From contig CABTYW010000008.1 in the NCBI GenBank assembly GCA_902489135.1, positions 1 through 43,662 of the forward strand: a stretch of 43,662 nt of DNA, written 5' to 3'. Position 1 is the stretch's first letter, and each line of letters starts with the position of its first letter. This DNA comes from an uncultured Synergistaceae bacterium. Its GTDB lineage: Bacteria > Synergistota > Synergistia > Synergistales > Dethiosulfovibrionaceae. The notes beneath the pieces were generated by a model, which made no database searches, was not told the origin of the DNA, and worked only from the letters and a program-made list of their open reading frames with translations. Shown here piece after piece: positions 35,520-43,522 of this stretch. Made by a program: the position numbers and the translations under genes.

Positions 35520-35774
35520 TTAAATGGAACCGAAGGGCACGGCCGTGACCAACAGCTGGATATCCTCTTCCGCGGAACTGTAGGATGCCGGCTCGTCTTC
35601 GTAGCTTTCAAAATAGAAGGCGCTTTCTTCCCATCTCGGAAGAATGGACCAGTCCCGGGTGCGCAAAGCGATGGAATCCCGGTTCAGGCTGCGCAGCGCC
35701 GGAAGAAGTTTGCCCATCAGCGAAGATTGCTGTCTGCAAAACTCATCCCAGCTGATTTCAACAGTTTTAATCAC
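35520..35774 (-). CDS. Small protein of unknown function
   Basis: 84 residues from GTG 35774, supported by GGAGG with 8-nt spacing. The protein is soluble, acidic at its end and rich in aromatic residues in the middle; I recognise no family. It ends 45 nt before the amidohydrolase start on the same strand, so the two may be co-transcribed. On the minus strand TTGCAA (35835-35830), 16 bp and TATTCT (35813-35808) form a possible promoter. Confidence 0.6.
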   Translation of the reverse strand: MIKTVEISWDEFCRQQSSLMGKLLPALRSLNRDSIALRTRDWSILPRWEESAFYFESYEDEPASYSSAEEDIQLLVTAVPFGSI

Positions 35775-35828
35775 GGAAAATTCCTCCAGTGGGGAAATGA
35801 CCTTTCCAGAATAGCAGTTTTATACATC

Positions 35829-35856
35829 TTTGCAAGGGATTTTTTTAGGCTATAAT
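35829..35856 (+). promoter_or_regulatory. Promoter of the PPIase gene
   Basis: A consensus TATAAT at 35851-35856 is preceded at 16 bp by TTTGCA (35829-35834), 54 nt before the ATG at 35911. Confidence 0.55.
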
Positions 35857-35910
35857 AGGAGCCGCAAGAAAAAACGCTCTGAAAGACCATTTCCTTAAGG
35901 AGGACCTTTG

Positions 35911-36828
35911 ATGAAAAAAATTGCTGCACTGACATTGACTCTGACGATTTTTGCCGCAGGCGCCGCGTTGGCGGCGGACAAAAAAACCGATTCCGTCCTT
36001 GCCGTCGTCAACGGACAGGAAATTCGCGGCTCCGACGTGGACGAAGCGCTGAACGGCCTCAATCCCCAGATGCGCGCCGCCTATTCTTCGCCGGAAGGTC
36101 GTCAGTCCATTCTTGAAAACCTCGTGGACTTCAAGACGTTCGCTCAGTCGGGACGGGATCAGAAGCTCCAGGACACCAAGGAATACAAAGAGGCCATGAA
36201 CGCCATGAGCGAGCGCCTTCTGTTCTCTCTGGCCACTCAGAAGGTCATCGACAAAGCCGACAAGACGCCCGTTTCCGATGCCGACGCCCGAAAATTCTAT
36301 GACGAGCACAAGGAAAGCTTCAATGTCCCCGCAGCGGTTCGCGCTTCCCACATTTTGATCCGCTCCGACAAGAACATGCCCCAGAAGGATCAGGAAGCCG
36401 CTCAGAAAAAGGCGGCTGAAATTCTTCGCGACATCGAGACGAAAAAGATCACCTTCGAGAAGGCCGCCGAACAGTTCTCCGGCGACGGCACCCGCAGTCG
36501 CGGCGGTGATTTGGGCTACTTCAGCGCGGGGCAGATGGTGCCGCCTTTCGAGAAGGCCGCTTTTGCCCTGAAAAAAGGCGAAATGACCAAGGCTCCCGTC
36601 AAAACCGATTTCGGATGGCACATCATCAAAGTCACCGACACCCGCGACGCCTCGGTGCGTCCCTTCACCGAAGTCAATGATGACATCAAAAAGGACCTCC
36701 GCCGCCAGAACCAAATGAAGGCCATTGAGGACGAGCGCCAGGCGCTGCGCAAAAAGTACGGCGTGACGGTCACGGCTCCCGCTCCCGCAGCCGATGCGAA
36801 ATCCGGCGACATGAAAACCACAAAGTAG
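35911..36828 (+). CDS. Exported parvulin-type peptidyl-prolyl isomerase (PrsA/SurA-like)
   Basis: 305 residues; ATG 35911 with AAGGAGG at 35897-35903. A signal peptide (MKKIAALTLTLTIF, then AGAALA before ADKK) cleaves near residue 22. An N-terminal chaperone part (SurA_N-like, with VLAVVNGQEIRGSDVDEAL) precedes one parvulin domain at about residues 140-240: ASHILIRSD, GGDLGYFSAGQMVPPFEKAA, and TDFGWHIIKV. It folds or escorts proteins in the periplasm. The C-terminus is Ala/Pro-rich. It is monocistronic, ending at a strong terminator. SurA has two parvulin domains, so this is nearer PrsA/PpiC in layout. Confidence 0.9.
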   Translation: MKKIAALTLTLTIFAAGAALAADKKTDSVLAVVNGQEIRGSDVDEALNGLNPQMRAAYSSPEGRQSILENLVDFKTFAQSGRDQKLQDTKEYKEAMNAMSERLLFSLATQKVIDKADKTPVSDADARKFYDEHKESFNVPAAVRASHILIRSDKNMPQKDQEAAQKKAAEILRDIETKKITFEKAAEQFSGDGTRSRGGDLGYFSAGQMVPPFEKAAFALKKGEMTKAPVKTDFGWHIIKVTDTRDASVRPFTEVNDDIKKDLRRQNQMKAIEDERQALRKKYGVTVTAPAPAADAKSGDMKTTK

Positions 36829-36848
36829 CCCGCTTCGCTGAATTGCCG

Positions 36849-36876
36849 ACGTTCCCGCTCCGCGGGAACGTTTTTT
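36849..36876 (+). terminator. Intrinsic terminator of the PPIase gene
   Basis: ACGTTCCCGC (36849-36858) pairs with GCGGGAACGT (36862-36871) around a 3-nt loop, followed by a T run to 36876. Confidence 0.85.
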
Positions 36877-37021
36877 GTGCGGCGCCCTTGAAGCCGTTGT
36901 GAAAGGTCACTTTTAAAGGCGGAACGTTTTTCGGGAAGGAGGCTCCCCGCGGCCGTTTTTGAGCCGCCGGGGACCTCGCCTTCCCCGTCCGCGCGTGGGT
37001 TTTCGTGAAGGAGCAGAAAAA

Positions 37022-38266
37022 ATGACCGACGTCGCCCGTGAATTTCTGGCCATGGCTCTGGCCTTCGGCTTTCTGATCTTCGTCCCGCAGGGAAAAATAT
37101 GGAAGGGCTTCACCCTTTTTTTCACCGGCCTGATCATGGGCGGTGCCGCAGGGCTCGCTCCCACAAAACTCTGGAGCAATTTCCAGGCGGTGGTTCTGAC
37201 GCCGTCCACCGTCAAAACCATGGCGGTGATCGTACAAATCGGCATCTTCAGCGCCTTGATGAAGCATTATGGGCTGCTCTCGTCGATCTACCGCGGCCTG
37301 AAACATATCTTCCCTTCGTCACGCGCCGTCATGATGCTGCTTCCCGCAGCCATCGGCATGGTTTCGGTGCCGGGAGGAGCGGCCATTTCCAGTCCCTTCG
37401 TGGACGAAATCGGCGCGTCGCTCCGTCTGCCGCCGGGGAAACGCGCCGCCGTCAACCTGACGTTCCGCCATATCGCCTATTTTCTGCTGCCCACCAGCAG
37501 TTCCATGATTCTGCTGTCCGACCTGGCGTCGGGAATGAACCTCTACCGTCTCATCGCGCTCAATGTGCCCTTCATTTTTCTGATGGAGCTTTCGTCCTAC
37601 GGCCTCTATCTCAGCGGCGTTGCGACGCCCCGCGACGAAGCCCGGCGCGACGTGCGGCTCGGCGTCCTCCACATGCTGAAATATTTCTCTCCCGTCTACG
37701 CCGTCGTGGCGCTCAACGCTTTTTTCGGCGTCGAAATGTATCTCAGCGTCTTTCTGTCGCTCATGCTGATTCTGGCCTGCTGGGGACGCCGTGACCCCCA
37801 GACGTACTGGAAGGTCTTTTGGAAGGGACTCAAGGTCGAAACCTTTGTGCTCATGGCGGGCATCTACTACCTTCAGAACACGGTGAACAGCCTCCCCGCC
37901 GTCATGAGAGCCTTTCAGACGCTGTTTCACGGCGCGTCGGGCTTCAGTGTCCTGCTGGTCATCGCCGCTTCGGCGCTCTTTTTCGGTCTCACGTCGGGAC
38001 TGAGTTTCGTCTCCCTGGGCGTTCTCGTTCCGCTGCTTACGGGCCTGGGACTGCCTCAGGAACAGGAAATGCTCTACGGCGTTTTCATCTACACCTGGAG
38101 CTTTATCGGCTACTTCTTCTCGCCGCTTCATCTGTGCCTGGTGCTCACGCTGCGGCAGATGGGCTGTTCCATGAGGTCGCTGTACCGCAGCTATATGCCG
38201 CTGATGGCCGAAATGGCGGTCTCGTCGTTTCTCATCTTTTATCTCTATCGGGCTTTTTTGCTCTGA
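37022..38266 (+). CDS. DUF401-family integral membrane protein
   Basis: 414 residues with about ten hydrophobic segments. ATG 37022 is preceded by GAAGGAG; the open frame extends to 36959 without a site. SVPGGAAISSPFVDEIG in the first half and GLTSGLSFVSLGVLVPLL in the second look like the paired re-entrant loops of an ion-coupled carrier; the DUF401 (COG1906) family is likely. The substrate is unknown. It is separated from its neighbours by a terminator upstream and a promoter downstream. Confidence 0.75.
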   Translation: MTDVAREFLAMALAFGFLIFVPQGKIWKGFTLFFTGLIMGGAAGLAPTKLWSNFQAVVLTPSTVKTMAVIVQIGIFSALMKHYGLLSSIYRGLKHIFPSSRAVMMLLPAAIGMVSVPGGAAISSPFVDEIGASLRLPPGKRAAVNLTFRHIAYFLLPTSSSMILLSDLASGMNLYRLIALNVPFIFLMELSSYGLYLSGVATPRDEARRDVRLGVLHMLKYFSPVYAVVALNAFFGVEMYLSVFLSLMLILACWGRRDPQTYWKVFWKGLKVETFVLMAGIYYLQNTVNSLPAVMRAFQTLFHGASGFSVLLVIAASALFFGLTSGLSFVSLGVLVPLLTGLGLPQEQEMLYGVFIYTWSFIGYFFSPLHLCLVLTLRQMGCSMRSLYRSYMPLMAEMAVSSFLIFYLYRAFLL

Positions 38267-38433
38267 TTTCCACGGCTGAACGCGGGCACGGCGGGGGAAA
38301 AAACCGTAAATTTTCCTTTCTTTCCGTTTTTCCGTAAGGAGTTTTTCGCCTGAAAATTTTTCTCCATGTTATAATGAGCTATGAGATTTTTGGAGCAATC
38401 ACCGTTGTTTTCATTTTTTGAGGAGGCTGCAAA
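38267..38433 (+). promoter_or_regulatory. Upstream region of the purine permease gene, extended -10 promoter
   Basis: TGTTATAAT at 38367-38375 is a full extended -10 element; no good -35 is needed or seen. I looked for the conserved purine-riboswitch core in the remaining leader and did not find it. Confidence 0.5.
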
Positions 38434-39822
38434 ATGGAAGAAGGTCTGTTGGAAAGGGTGTTCCATCTCCGCGAAAGCGGAACCACCGTCAAGACTGAGC
38501 TGACCGCCGGATTGACCACGTTCATGACCATGGCCTACATTCTGGCCGTCAATCCGTCAATTCTGAGCGTCACGGGCATGGACAAGGGCGCGCTTCTCAC
38601 CGTCACGGCGCTGGCGTCGGGGATTTCCACGCTGTTCATGGCGTTCTTCGCCAACTATCCCTTTGCGCTTTCGGCCGGCATGGGGCTCAACGCCTATTTC
38701 GCCTTCGCCGTCGTCAAGGGCATGGGATACACCTGGGAAATGGCGCTGGCCGCCGTGTTCATTGAAGGTCTGATTTTCATCGTCATGTCGCTGACCAACG
38801 TTCGTCAGGCGATTTTCGACGTCATTCCCATGAGCATGAAACAGGCGGTTTCCGTGGGCATCGGCCTGTTCATCGCTCTCATCGGCCTGAGCAACGCGCG
38901 GGTCATCGTCGCCAATCCCGCCACGAAGGTGGCGCTCTATTCCTTTAAACAGTCGCTTCTGACGGGCACGTTCCGCAGCGAGGGCATCACGGTGGTGCTG
39001 GCGCTGCTGGGAATTGTCATCACGGGCATTTTGATGGCCAAAAACGTCAAGGGCAATATTCTGTGGGGCATTATCATCACGTGGCTGATGGGAGTGGTCT
39101 GCGAGAAAACCGGCCTGTACGTTCCCAACCCGGAAATGGGCACCTTCAGCGTTCTGCCCAACCTGTCGGCGGGCGCCGCATCCTTCCTTCCCGCCGATCC
39201 TTCGCCCATCTTCATGAAGCTTGACTTCTCAAAAATTTTCACTGCCGATTTCGTGGTGGTGGTCTTCGCCTTCCTGTTCGTGGACGTGTTCGATACGCTG
39301 GGCACGTTGATGGGTGTGGCTTCCAAAGCGGATATGCTCCGTCCCGACGGGACGCTGCCCCGCATCAAGGGCGCGCTCATGGCCGACGCCTGCGGCACGC
39401 TCCTCGGCGCGGCCATGGGCACCAGCACGGTCACCACTTACGTTGAAAGCGCTTCCGGCGTCAGCGAAGGCGGACGCACGGGGCTCACCGCCGTCACTGT
39501 GGCGGTTTTGTTCTTCCTGTCGCTGTTTTTGTCGCCCATTTTCATGGCCATTCCTTCCTTCGCCACGGCGCCGGCTTTGGTTATCGTGGGCTTTTTGATG
39601 TTCTCCTCGGTGAGCAAAATCGACATTTCCGACCTGACCGAAGCGGTTCCGGCCTACATCTGCCTCATCACCATGCCCTTCGCCTACAGCATTTCCGAGG
39701 GAATTTCGCTGGGCATCATCTCCTACACGCTGATCAACACGCTGACGGGCAAAGCGAAAAAAGTCAGCGCTCTGATGTACGTTTTGACGCTGATCTTCCT
39801 ATGCAAGTACGTGCTGCTCTAA
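38434..39822 (+). CDS. NCS2-family purine permease (AzgA/PbuG-like)
   Basis: 462 residues, 12-14 membrane segments; ATG 38434 with GAGGAGG upstream. ELTAGLTTFMTMAYILAVNP is the AzgA-type N-terminus. LSAGMGLNAYFAF and the later TSTVTTYVESASGVSEGGRT are the substrate-binding half-helix regions of this subgroup, which imports hypoxanthine, guanine or adenine with protons. In this neighbourhood it would supply purines for salvage or fermentation. Single gene with its own promoter and terminator. Confidence 0.92.
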   Translation: MEEGLLERVFHLRESGTTVKTELTAGLTTFMTMAYILAVNPSILSVTGMDKGALLTVTALASGISTLFMAFFANYPFALSAGMGLNAYFAFAVVKGMGYTWEMALAAVFIEGLIFIVMSLTNVRQAIFDVIPMSMKQAVSVGIGLFIALIGLSNARVIVANPATKVALYSFKQSLLTGTFRSEGITVVLALLGIVITGILMAKNVKGNILWGIIITWLMGVVCEKTGLYVPNPEMGTFSVLPNLSAGAASFLPADPSPIFMKLDFSKIFTADFVVVVFAFLFVDVFDTLGTLMGVASKADMLRPDGTLPRIKGALMADACGTLLGAAMGTSTVTTYVESASGVSEGGRTGLTAVTVAVLFFLSLFLSPIFMAIPSFATAPALVIVGFLMFSSVSKIDISDLTEAVPAYICLITMPFAYSISEGISLGIISYTLINTLTGKAKKVSALMYVLTLIFLCKYVLL

Positions 39823-39843
39823 GCTGATCGGCCTCTGCTCGCC

Positions 39844-39882
39844 ACGGGACTTTCGCGCGCTTCGCGAAGGTCCCGTTTTTTT
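39844..39882 (+). terminator. Intrinsic terminator of the purine permease gene
   Basis: ACGGGAC, then TTCGCG, pairs with CGCGAA, then GTCCCGT, with one mispaired position and a short loop, followed by T7. Confidence 0.85.
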
Positions 39883-39891
39883 GTGCACCCC

Positions 39892-39921
39892 TTGCATTGC
39901 ATTGTGCCGATAGTGTATAAA
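39892..39921 (+). promoter_or_regulatory. Promoter of the DUF2905 gene
   Basis: TTGCAT (39892-39897) and TATAAA (39916-39921) lie 18 bp apart; the -10 is preceded by TG. Confidence 0.45.
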
Positions 39922-39962
39922 TGACAGTGAGCGCAGATCGCAAGGAAAAAAGGATGGTGGGT

Positions 39963-40181
39963 ATGGTTCACGATTTCGGCAAAATGCTGATGGTTATCGG
40001 CGTCCTTCTGGTGATCGTCGGTGCGTTTTTTCACTTCGGTTCGCGTCTGCTTCCCCTAGGACGCCTGCCCGGCGACTTTTCCTGGCAGGGCAAAAACTGG
40101 TCCGTCCATTTTCCCTTGGCAAGCTGTCTTATCGTGAGCGCCGTCATCACCCTCATCGCCAAAATTTTTTTCAGAAAATAA
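39963..40181 (+). CDS. DUF2905-family small membrane protein
   Basis: 72 residues from ATG 39963, with AAGGA 8 nt upstream; ATG 39954 lies too close to that site. Two hydrophobic helices (residues about 8-26 and 50-68) flank LPLGRLPGDFSWQGKNWSVHFPL, in which GRLPGD and the aromatic/FPL part are the DUF2905 hallmark. Function unknown. It is 124 nt upstream of selD on the same strand. Confidence 0.8.
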   Translation: MVHDFGKMLMVIGVLLVIVGAFFHFGSRLLPLGRLPGDFSWQGKNWSVHFPLASCLIVSAVITLIAKIFFRK

Positions 40182-40305
40182 GCGGCGTCTTCCATGGCTC
40201 CGCTCCAACGCCGCCAAACAGCCGCCGCGCCGCAGGATCCGTAAAAAACAGGTGCGTCCCGACGGCTCATTCAAAAAAACAAATGATTGATAAGGGGCGT
40301 TTTCC

Positions 40306-41352
40306 ATGAGTCTTACACAACGATTGACCCAGCTTTCTCACAGCAGCGGGTGAGCGGCGAAAATAGGTCCGGAGGACCTCGCCAAAGTGCTTGCCGATCT
40401 GCCTCGTCCCCGTGACAGCCGAATTCTCACCGACTGGGAGGGCGGCGAGGACGCGGCGCTCTGGAAAATTACGGAAGATCGCATCGGAATTCTCACCGTG
40501 GACTTTATTACGCCCGTGGTGGACGATCCCTACGTCTGGGGACAGATCGCCGCGGCCAATTCCATCAGCGATGTGTTCGCCATGGGCGGATTGCCGCTGG
40601 TGGCGCTCAACGTGGTGGCTTTTCCGCTGAATTGTCTGCCCCTGGACATGCTCAAACGCCTCATGGAAGGCGGCGCTTCCAAAGTCAGTGAAAGCGGCGC
40701 TTTCCTCATGGGCGGGCACAGCGTGGAGGACCAGGAACCCAAATACGGCCTGTGCGTTTTCGGCGAGGTGGAGTGCGACGCCATGTGGCGCACTGTAGGC
40801 GCCCATCCCGGCGACGCGCTGGTGCTCACCAAACCGCTGGGATCGGGCATTTTGGCCACGGCCATCAAGGCGGAAATGGCGGAAGCCGCGCAGGCTGCCG
40901 ACGCCGTACGATGGATGACCGCTCTCAACGATCTGCCTCGCCGGATGTCCCCGGAACTTCGCCGACGGGTTCACGCCGCCACCGACGTCACGGGCTTCGG
41001 CCTGGCGGGGCACACGCTGGATATGCTTTCCGACCGTCGCGTCAATCTCGAAATGGACGTGAACGCTCTGCCCATTATGGACGGCGCCGCCGAGCTGGCT
41101 CAGATGGGACTTTTGCCCGCAGGAGCCTACCGCAACGAAAAGCTTTACGCTCCCCAAATGGACCGTCTTGATTCAGTCCCCGAAAACCGTCGGGATTTCC
41201 TGTTCGACACGCAAACTTCGGGCGGACTGATGATGGCCTGCTCCGACGATGACGCCGCGCGAATTGTCGCTCTGGCTCGGGAGTGCGGCTTTGACCATGC
41301 CGCCGTCATCGGTCATTTCACCGAGGGCACGGGAAGGATTGTGTGCCGATAA
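40306..41352 (+). CDS. selD: Selenide, water dikinase SelD, a selenocysteine protein (in-frame UGA at 40351-40353)
   Basis: 348 residues when UGA is read as selenocysteine. ATG 40306 has AGGGG at 40293-40297. The first 15 codons give MSLTQRLTQLSHSSG, then UGA (residue 16), then AAKIGPEDLAKVL, continuing without a break into the rest. Residue 16 is where SelD carries its catalytic Cys or Sec, and Lys19 is the conserved partner. An open frame without UGA begins only at GTG 40387 and would lack the active site. Later segments include GGHSVEDQEPKYG, TKPLGSG and ATDVTGFGLAGH, standard for the family. SelD makes selenophosphate from selenide and ATP for Sec-tRNA synthesis. A SECIS-like hairpin follows the UGA. 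It implies SelA, SelB and tRNA-Sec elsewhere in the genome. Confidence 0.93.
40351..40383 (+). promoter_or_regulatory. UGA codon and bacterial SECIS element of selD
   Basis: The UGA at 40351-40353 is followed by a hairpin: GGCGA (40356-40360) with TCGCC (40379-40383), an AAATA bulge, then GGTCC (40366-40370) with GGACC (40374-40378) and loop GGA. The loop starts 17 nt after the UGA and begins with G, within the known range for bacterial SECIS elements. Confidence 0.85.
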
Positions 41353-41386
41353 TTTTTTGAAAGCGCGAGGCCGCAATGCAAAATTC

Positions 41387-41430
41387 AAAACCGCCGAAAG
41401 CTCTGAGTGATGGGGCTTTCGGCGGTTTTT
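41387..41430. terminator. Bidirectional terminator between selD and the pyr operon
   Basis: AAAACCGCCGAAAGC (41387-41401) pairs perfectly with 41415-41429 around a 13-nt loop, with T5 on the plus side. Confidence 0.85.
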
Positions 41431-41441
41431 CGCGTACAGTC

Positions 41442-42335
41442 TTATTTTTTTTGCTGTTCCAGTCGGCCGGCCACGGCAAGGACGACGTGATGGATGAAAA
41501 AGAGAAAATCCTCCTCCCGGTCGGGCACAAAAACCACGGCTCCGGCGAAGTTTTCCAACGCCCATCGTTTTTTTGCCGAAAGTCGCCCGTCGGTGACTAC
41601 CACTCGCCCCTTTCGCAGTTGATCGGCCAGCGCGGCGGCGGTTTTCTCCGTGTCCGACGACGCCAGGGCGTCAATGAGCTTGAGCTCATCGTCGTCGGGA
41701 GAATTGATGCGGCATCCCCAGGCCCTGAAAAACGGCACATACCAGCTTCCAAGACAGAGCACTGTGACGCCGCGGAGCCGGCCGCGCCCTGAGATCAGCA
41801 CCGAACGGAGACGGGCGTTGAATTCGCCGAGACGCCGCTGGTAAAAACGATAATTGTTCCCGTCCAGCCGCGACAGAACGTCCATGACGCGCTGTGCCGT
41901 AAAGGGCAGATTGGCGGGGTCGCCGTAAAAGTTTTGCCAGTCGCCGGAGAACGCCCGCCCGTCCAAAAGGCAGCAGAGCCCGGGGCGCAGTTCAGTCGGC
42001 GGAGGCGACAAAGCGCGGCGTTTCCTGCCCGATCCCGCCGACGCGGCAAAATCGTCATACTGCTGCCGCGTCAGCGCTATAAGAGGCAGAGAGGCTTTGT
42101 CGTCTTTCAAAAAGCTGCGGTCCGGCCTCAGAGTTCCGTCATCGCTCAGGCGCCATCCCGACGCCGTGTTCACGTAGGGGCCGCCGATAAATCGGACCAT
42201 CAGTTCCATCAGAGGATCGACGGTAAGAACTTTCAGTTTCTGCGGCTCGGCGCTCCTGACCGCCTGCGGCGTGCCCACGGCCAAAGTCAGCAGAGCGGCG
42301 AGGAGCGCCAGAGGCCCCGTGAGGGTCTTTCTCAT
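41442..42335 (-). CDS. Exported protein resembling a TroA-type (Zn/Mn) solute-binding protein
   Basis: 297 residues; ATG 42335 overlaps the pyrR stop as ATGA, so TTG 42347 is less likely. MRKTLTGPLALLAALLTLA is a signal peptide, cleaved near SAEP. The mature start (LKVLTVDPLMELMVRFIGGPYV) and GRVVVTDGRLSAKKRWALENFAG recall the two lobes of TroA-family metal-binding proteins, but the usual metal-binding histidines are not obvious. It could be a degenerate or differently specific binding protein. No permease or ATPase gene is next to it. Its coupling to pyrimidine genes is odd. The family call is tentative. Confidence 0.45.
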   Translation of the reverse strand: MRKTLTGPLALLAALLTLAVGTPQAVRSAEPQKLKVLTVDPLMELMVRFIGGPYVNTASGWRLSDDGTLRPDRSFLKDDKASLPLIALTRQQYDDFAASAGSGRKRRALSPPPTELRPGLCCLLDGRAFSGDWQNFYGDPANLPFTAQRVMDVLSRLDGNNYRFYQRRLGEFNARLRSVLISGRGRLRGVTVLCLGSWYVPFFRAWGCRINSPDDDELKLIDALASSDTEKTAAALADQLRKGRVVVTDGRLSAKKRWALENFAGAVVFVPDREEDFLFFIHHVVLAVAGRLEQQKK

Positions 42336-42877
42336 TCTGCGGCGCAAATGACGGCCTCGTCGCAGCCGTCAAGCTCTTTCACGCGGACTTCCACGCTTTC
42401 CTGAAGCGACGTGGGGACGGCCTTTCCCAGGTAATTGGGCTGTATGGGCAGCTCGCGATGGCCCCGGTCAATGAGAATGAGAAGCTGCACGCAGGCCGGA
42501 CGTCCGATGTCGCCCAGCGCCTCCAGGGCGGCGCGAATTGTGCGTCCCGTAAACAGCACGTCATCGACGAGAATGACCTTTTTGCCGTTCAGCCCGAAGG
42601 GTACGGAGGTGCTGTGCACCACGGGCTGATCCACAAGCAGCGTGATGTCGTCGCGGTACAGCGTGATATCCAGCTCGCCCAGGGGGAGTCTGACGCCTTC
42701 GCTCTCGCGAATCAGCTCGCGAAGCCGCCCCGCCAGATAAACTCCACGGCGCTGAATGCCGATGATGACAAGGTCGTCGATGCCGTGATTTTTCTCGGAA
42801 ATTTCGCTGCTCATGCGCCTCATGGCGCGTTCCATGTCGTCGGCCGTCATGACGACAGCTTTCTCTTTCAGTTGCAA
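42332..42877 (-). CDS. pyrR: Bifunctional pyr regulator and uracil phosphoribosyltransferase PyrR
   Basis: 181 residues from TTG 42877, with AGGTGG 8 nt upstream; this gives MQLKEKAVVMTADDM, the usual PyrR start. The frame is open to 42910 without a better site. GIQRRGVYLA and VILVDDVLFTGRTIRAAL (the PRPP loop, residues about 97-114) are typical. PyrR binds UMP and pyr mRNA to attenuate transcription; some only act as phosphoribosyltransferase. Here it is downstream of pyrF and pyrE, so any attenuator would be outside the window. The next gene overlaps its stop by four bases. Confidence 0.93.
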   Translation of the reverse strand: MQLKEKAVVMTADDMERAMRRMSSEISEKNHGIDDLVIIGIQRRGVYLAGRLRELIRESEGVRLPLGELDITLYRDDITLLVDQPVVHSTSVPFGLNGKKVILVDDVLFTGRTIRAALEALGDIGRPACVQLLILIDRGHRELPIQPNYLGKAVPTSLQESVEVRVKELDGCDEAVICAAE

Positions 42878-42919
42878 CGCCGCACCACCTCGCTCAATGG
42901 AAGAATTCACCCCTTGACG

Positions 42920-43522
42920 CTATTTTCCGTCGGGGCGGCTGCCGGGCTTCACCGGCGGCGTTCCCAGCTCTCTGCACAACGGGCAGTTTTCGGGATCGTA
43001 GGTTTCGAAGGTGACTTTGAAAAGCGACACCAAATCGGGACCGAGCTTCTGGCTGCCGCCGGAGCGGTCGACGATGCAAGCCGACCCCACCCAACGGCAT
43101 CCGCCCTGCACCATGTAATCGGCCGTCTCTCTGACGGAACCGCCGGTGGTCACCACGTCCTCTACGGCCACAAAGCTCTTGCCCACGGGCATGGGAAAAC
43201 GGCGAAGCCTCATCTTCCCGTCCTCGCGCTCGCAGAAAAGGAAAGGCACGTCAAGGGCGCGCGCCACCTCGTGTCCCACAATCAGTCCGCCCAGAGCCGG
43301 CGACACGATGAAGTCGGGCTTCAAAGGGGCGATGCGCCGGGCGATCTCTCCGCCCACAAAGGCCGCGTTTTTCGGAAAGCGCAGCAGCATGGCGCACTGC
43401 ATATAGTTGGCGCTGTGACGTCCCGATGTGAGCTTGAAATGGCCGGAGAGCCACGCCCGGCTCTCCAGAAGCCTCTTTTTCAGCTCTTCCTGAACCTGAA
43501 TGTCCGTTAATTCTTCGCGCAC
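42920..43522 (-). CDS. pyrE: Orotate phosphoribosyltransferase
   Basis: 200 residues from GTG 43522 with GGAGGG at the right distance. VAVEDVVTTGGSVRETAD (about 117-134) is the PRPP-binding motif of OPRT, and SGRHSANYMQC the substrate loop. The C-terminal CPLCRELG is common in the Firmicutes-like branch. It converts orotate and PRPP to OMP, the step before PyrF. The start overlaps the pyrF end by 16 nt, so the two are coupled; pyrR begins 42 nt downstream. Confidence 0.94.
   Translation of the reverse strand: MREELTDIQVQEELKKRLLESRAWLSGHFKLTSGRHSANYMQCAMLLRFPKNAAFVGGEIARRIAPLKPDFIVSPALGGLIVGHEVARALDVPFLFCEREDGKMRLRRFPMPVGKSFVAVEDVVTTGGSVRETADYMVQGGCRWVGSACIVDRSGGSQKLGPDLVSLFKVTFETYDPENCPLCRELGTPPVKPGSRPDGK

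Noticed and set aside
38267..38433. Possible purine riboswitch ahead of the AzgA-type permease
   Set aside because: The conserved junction and loop sequences are not found; only an extended -10 promoter is visible.
40387..41352. Shorter SelD from GTG 40387
   Set aside because: The GGAGG before it belongs to the SECIS stem, and the product would lack the catalytic residue and lysine.
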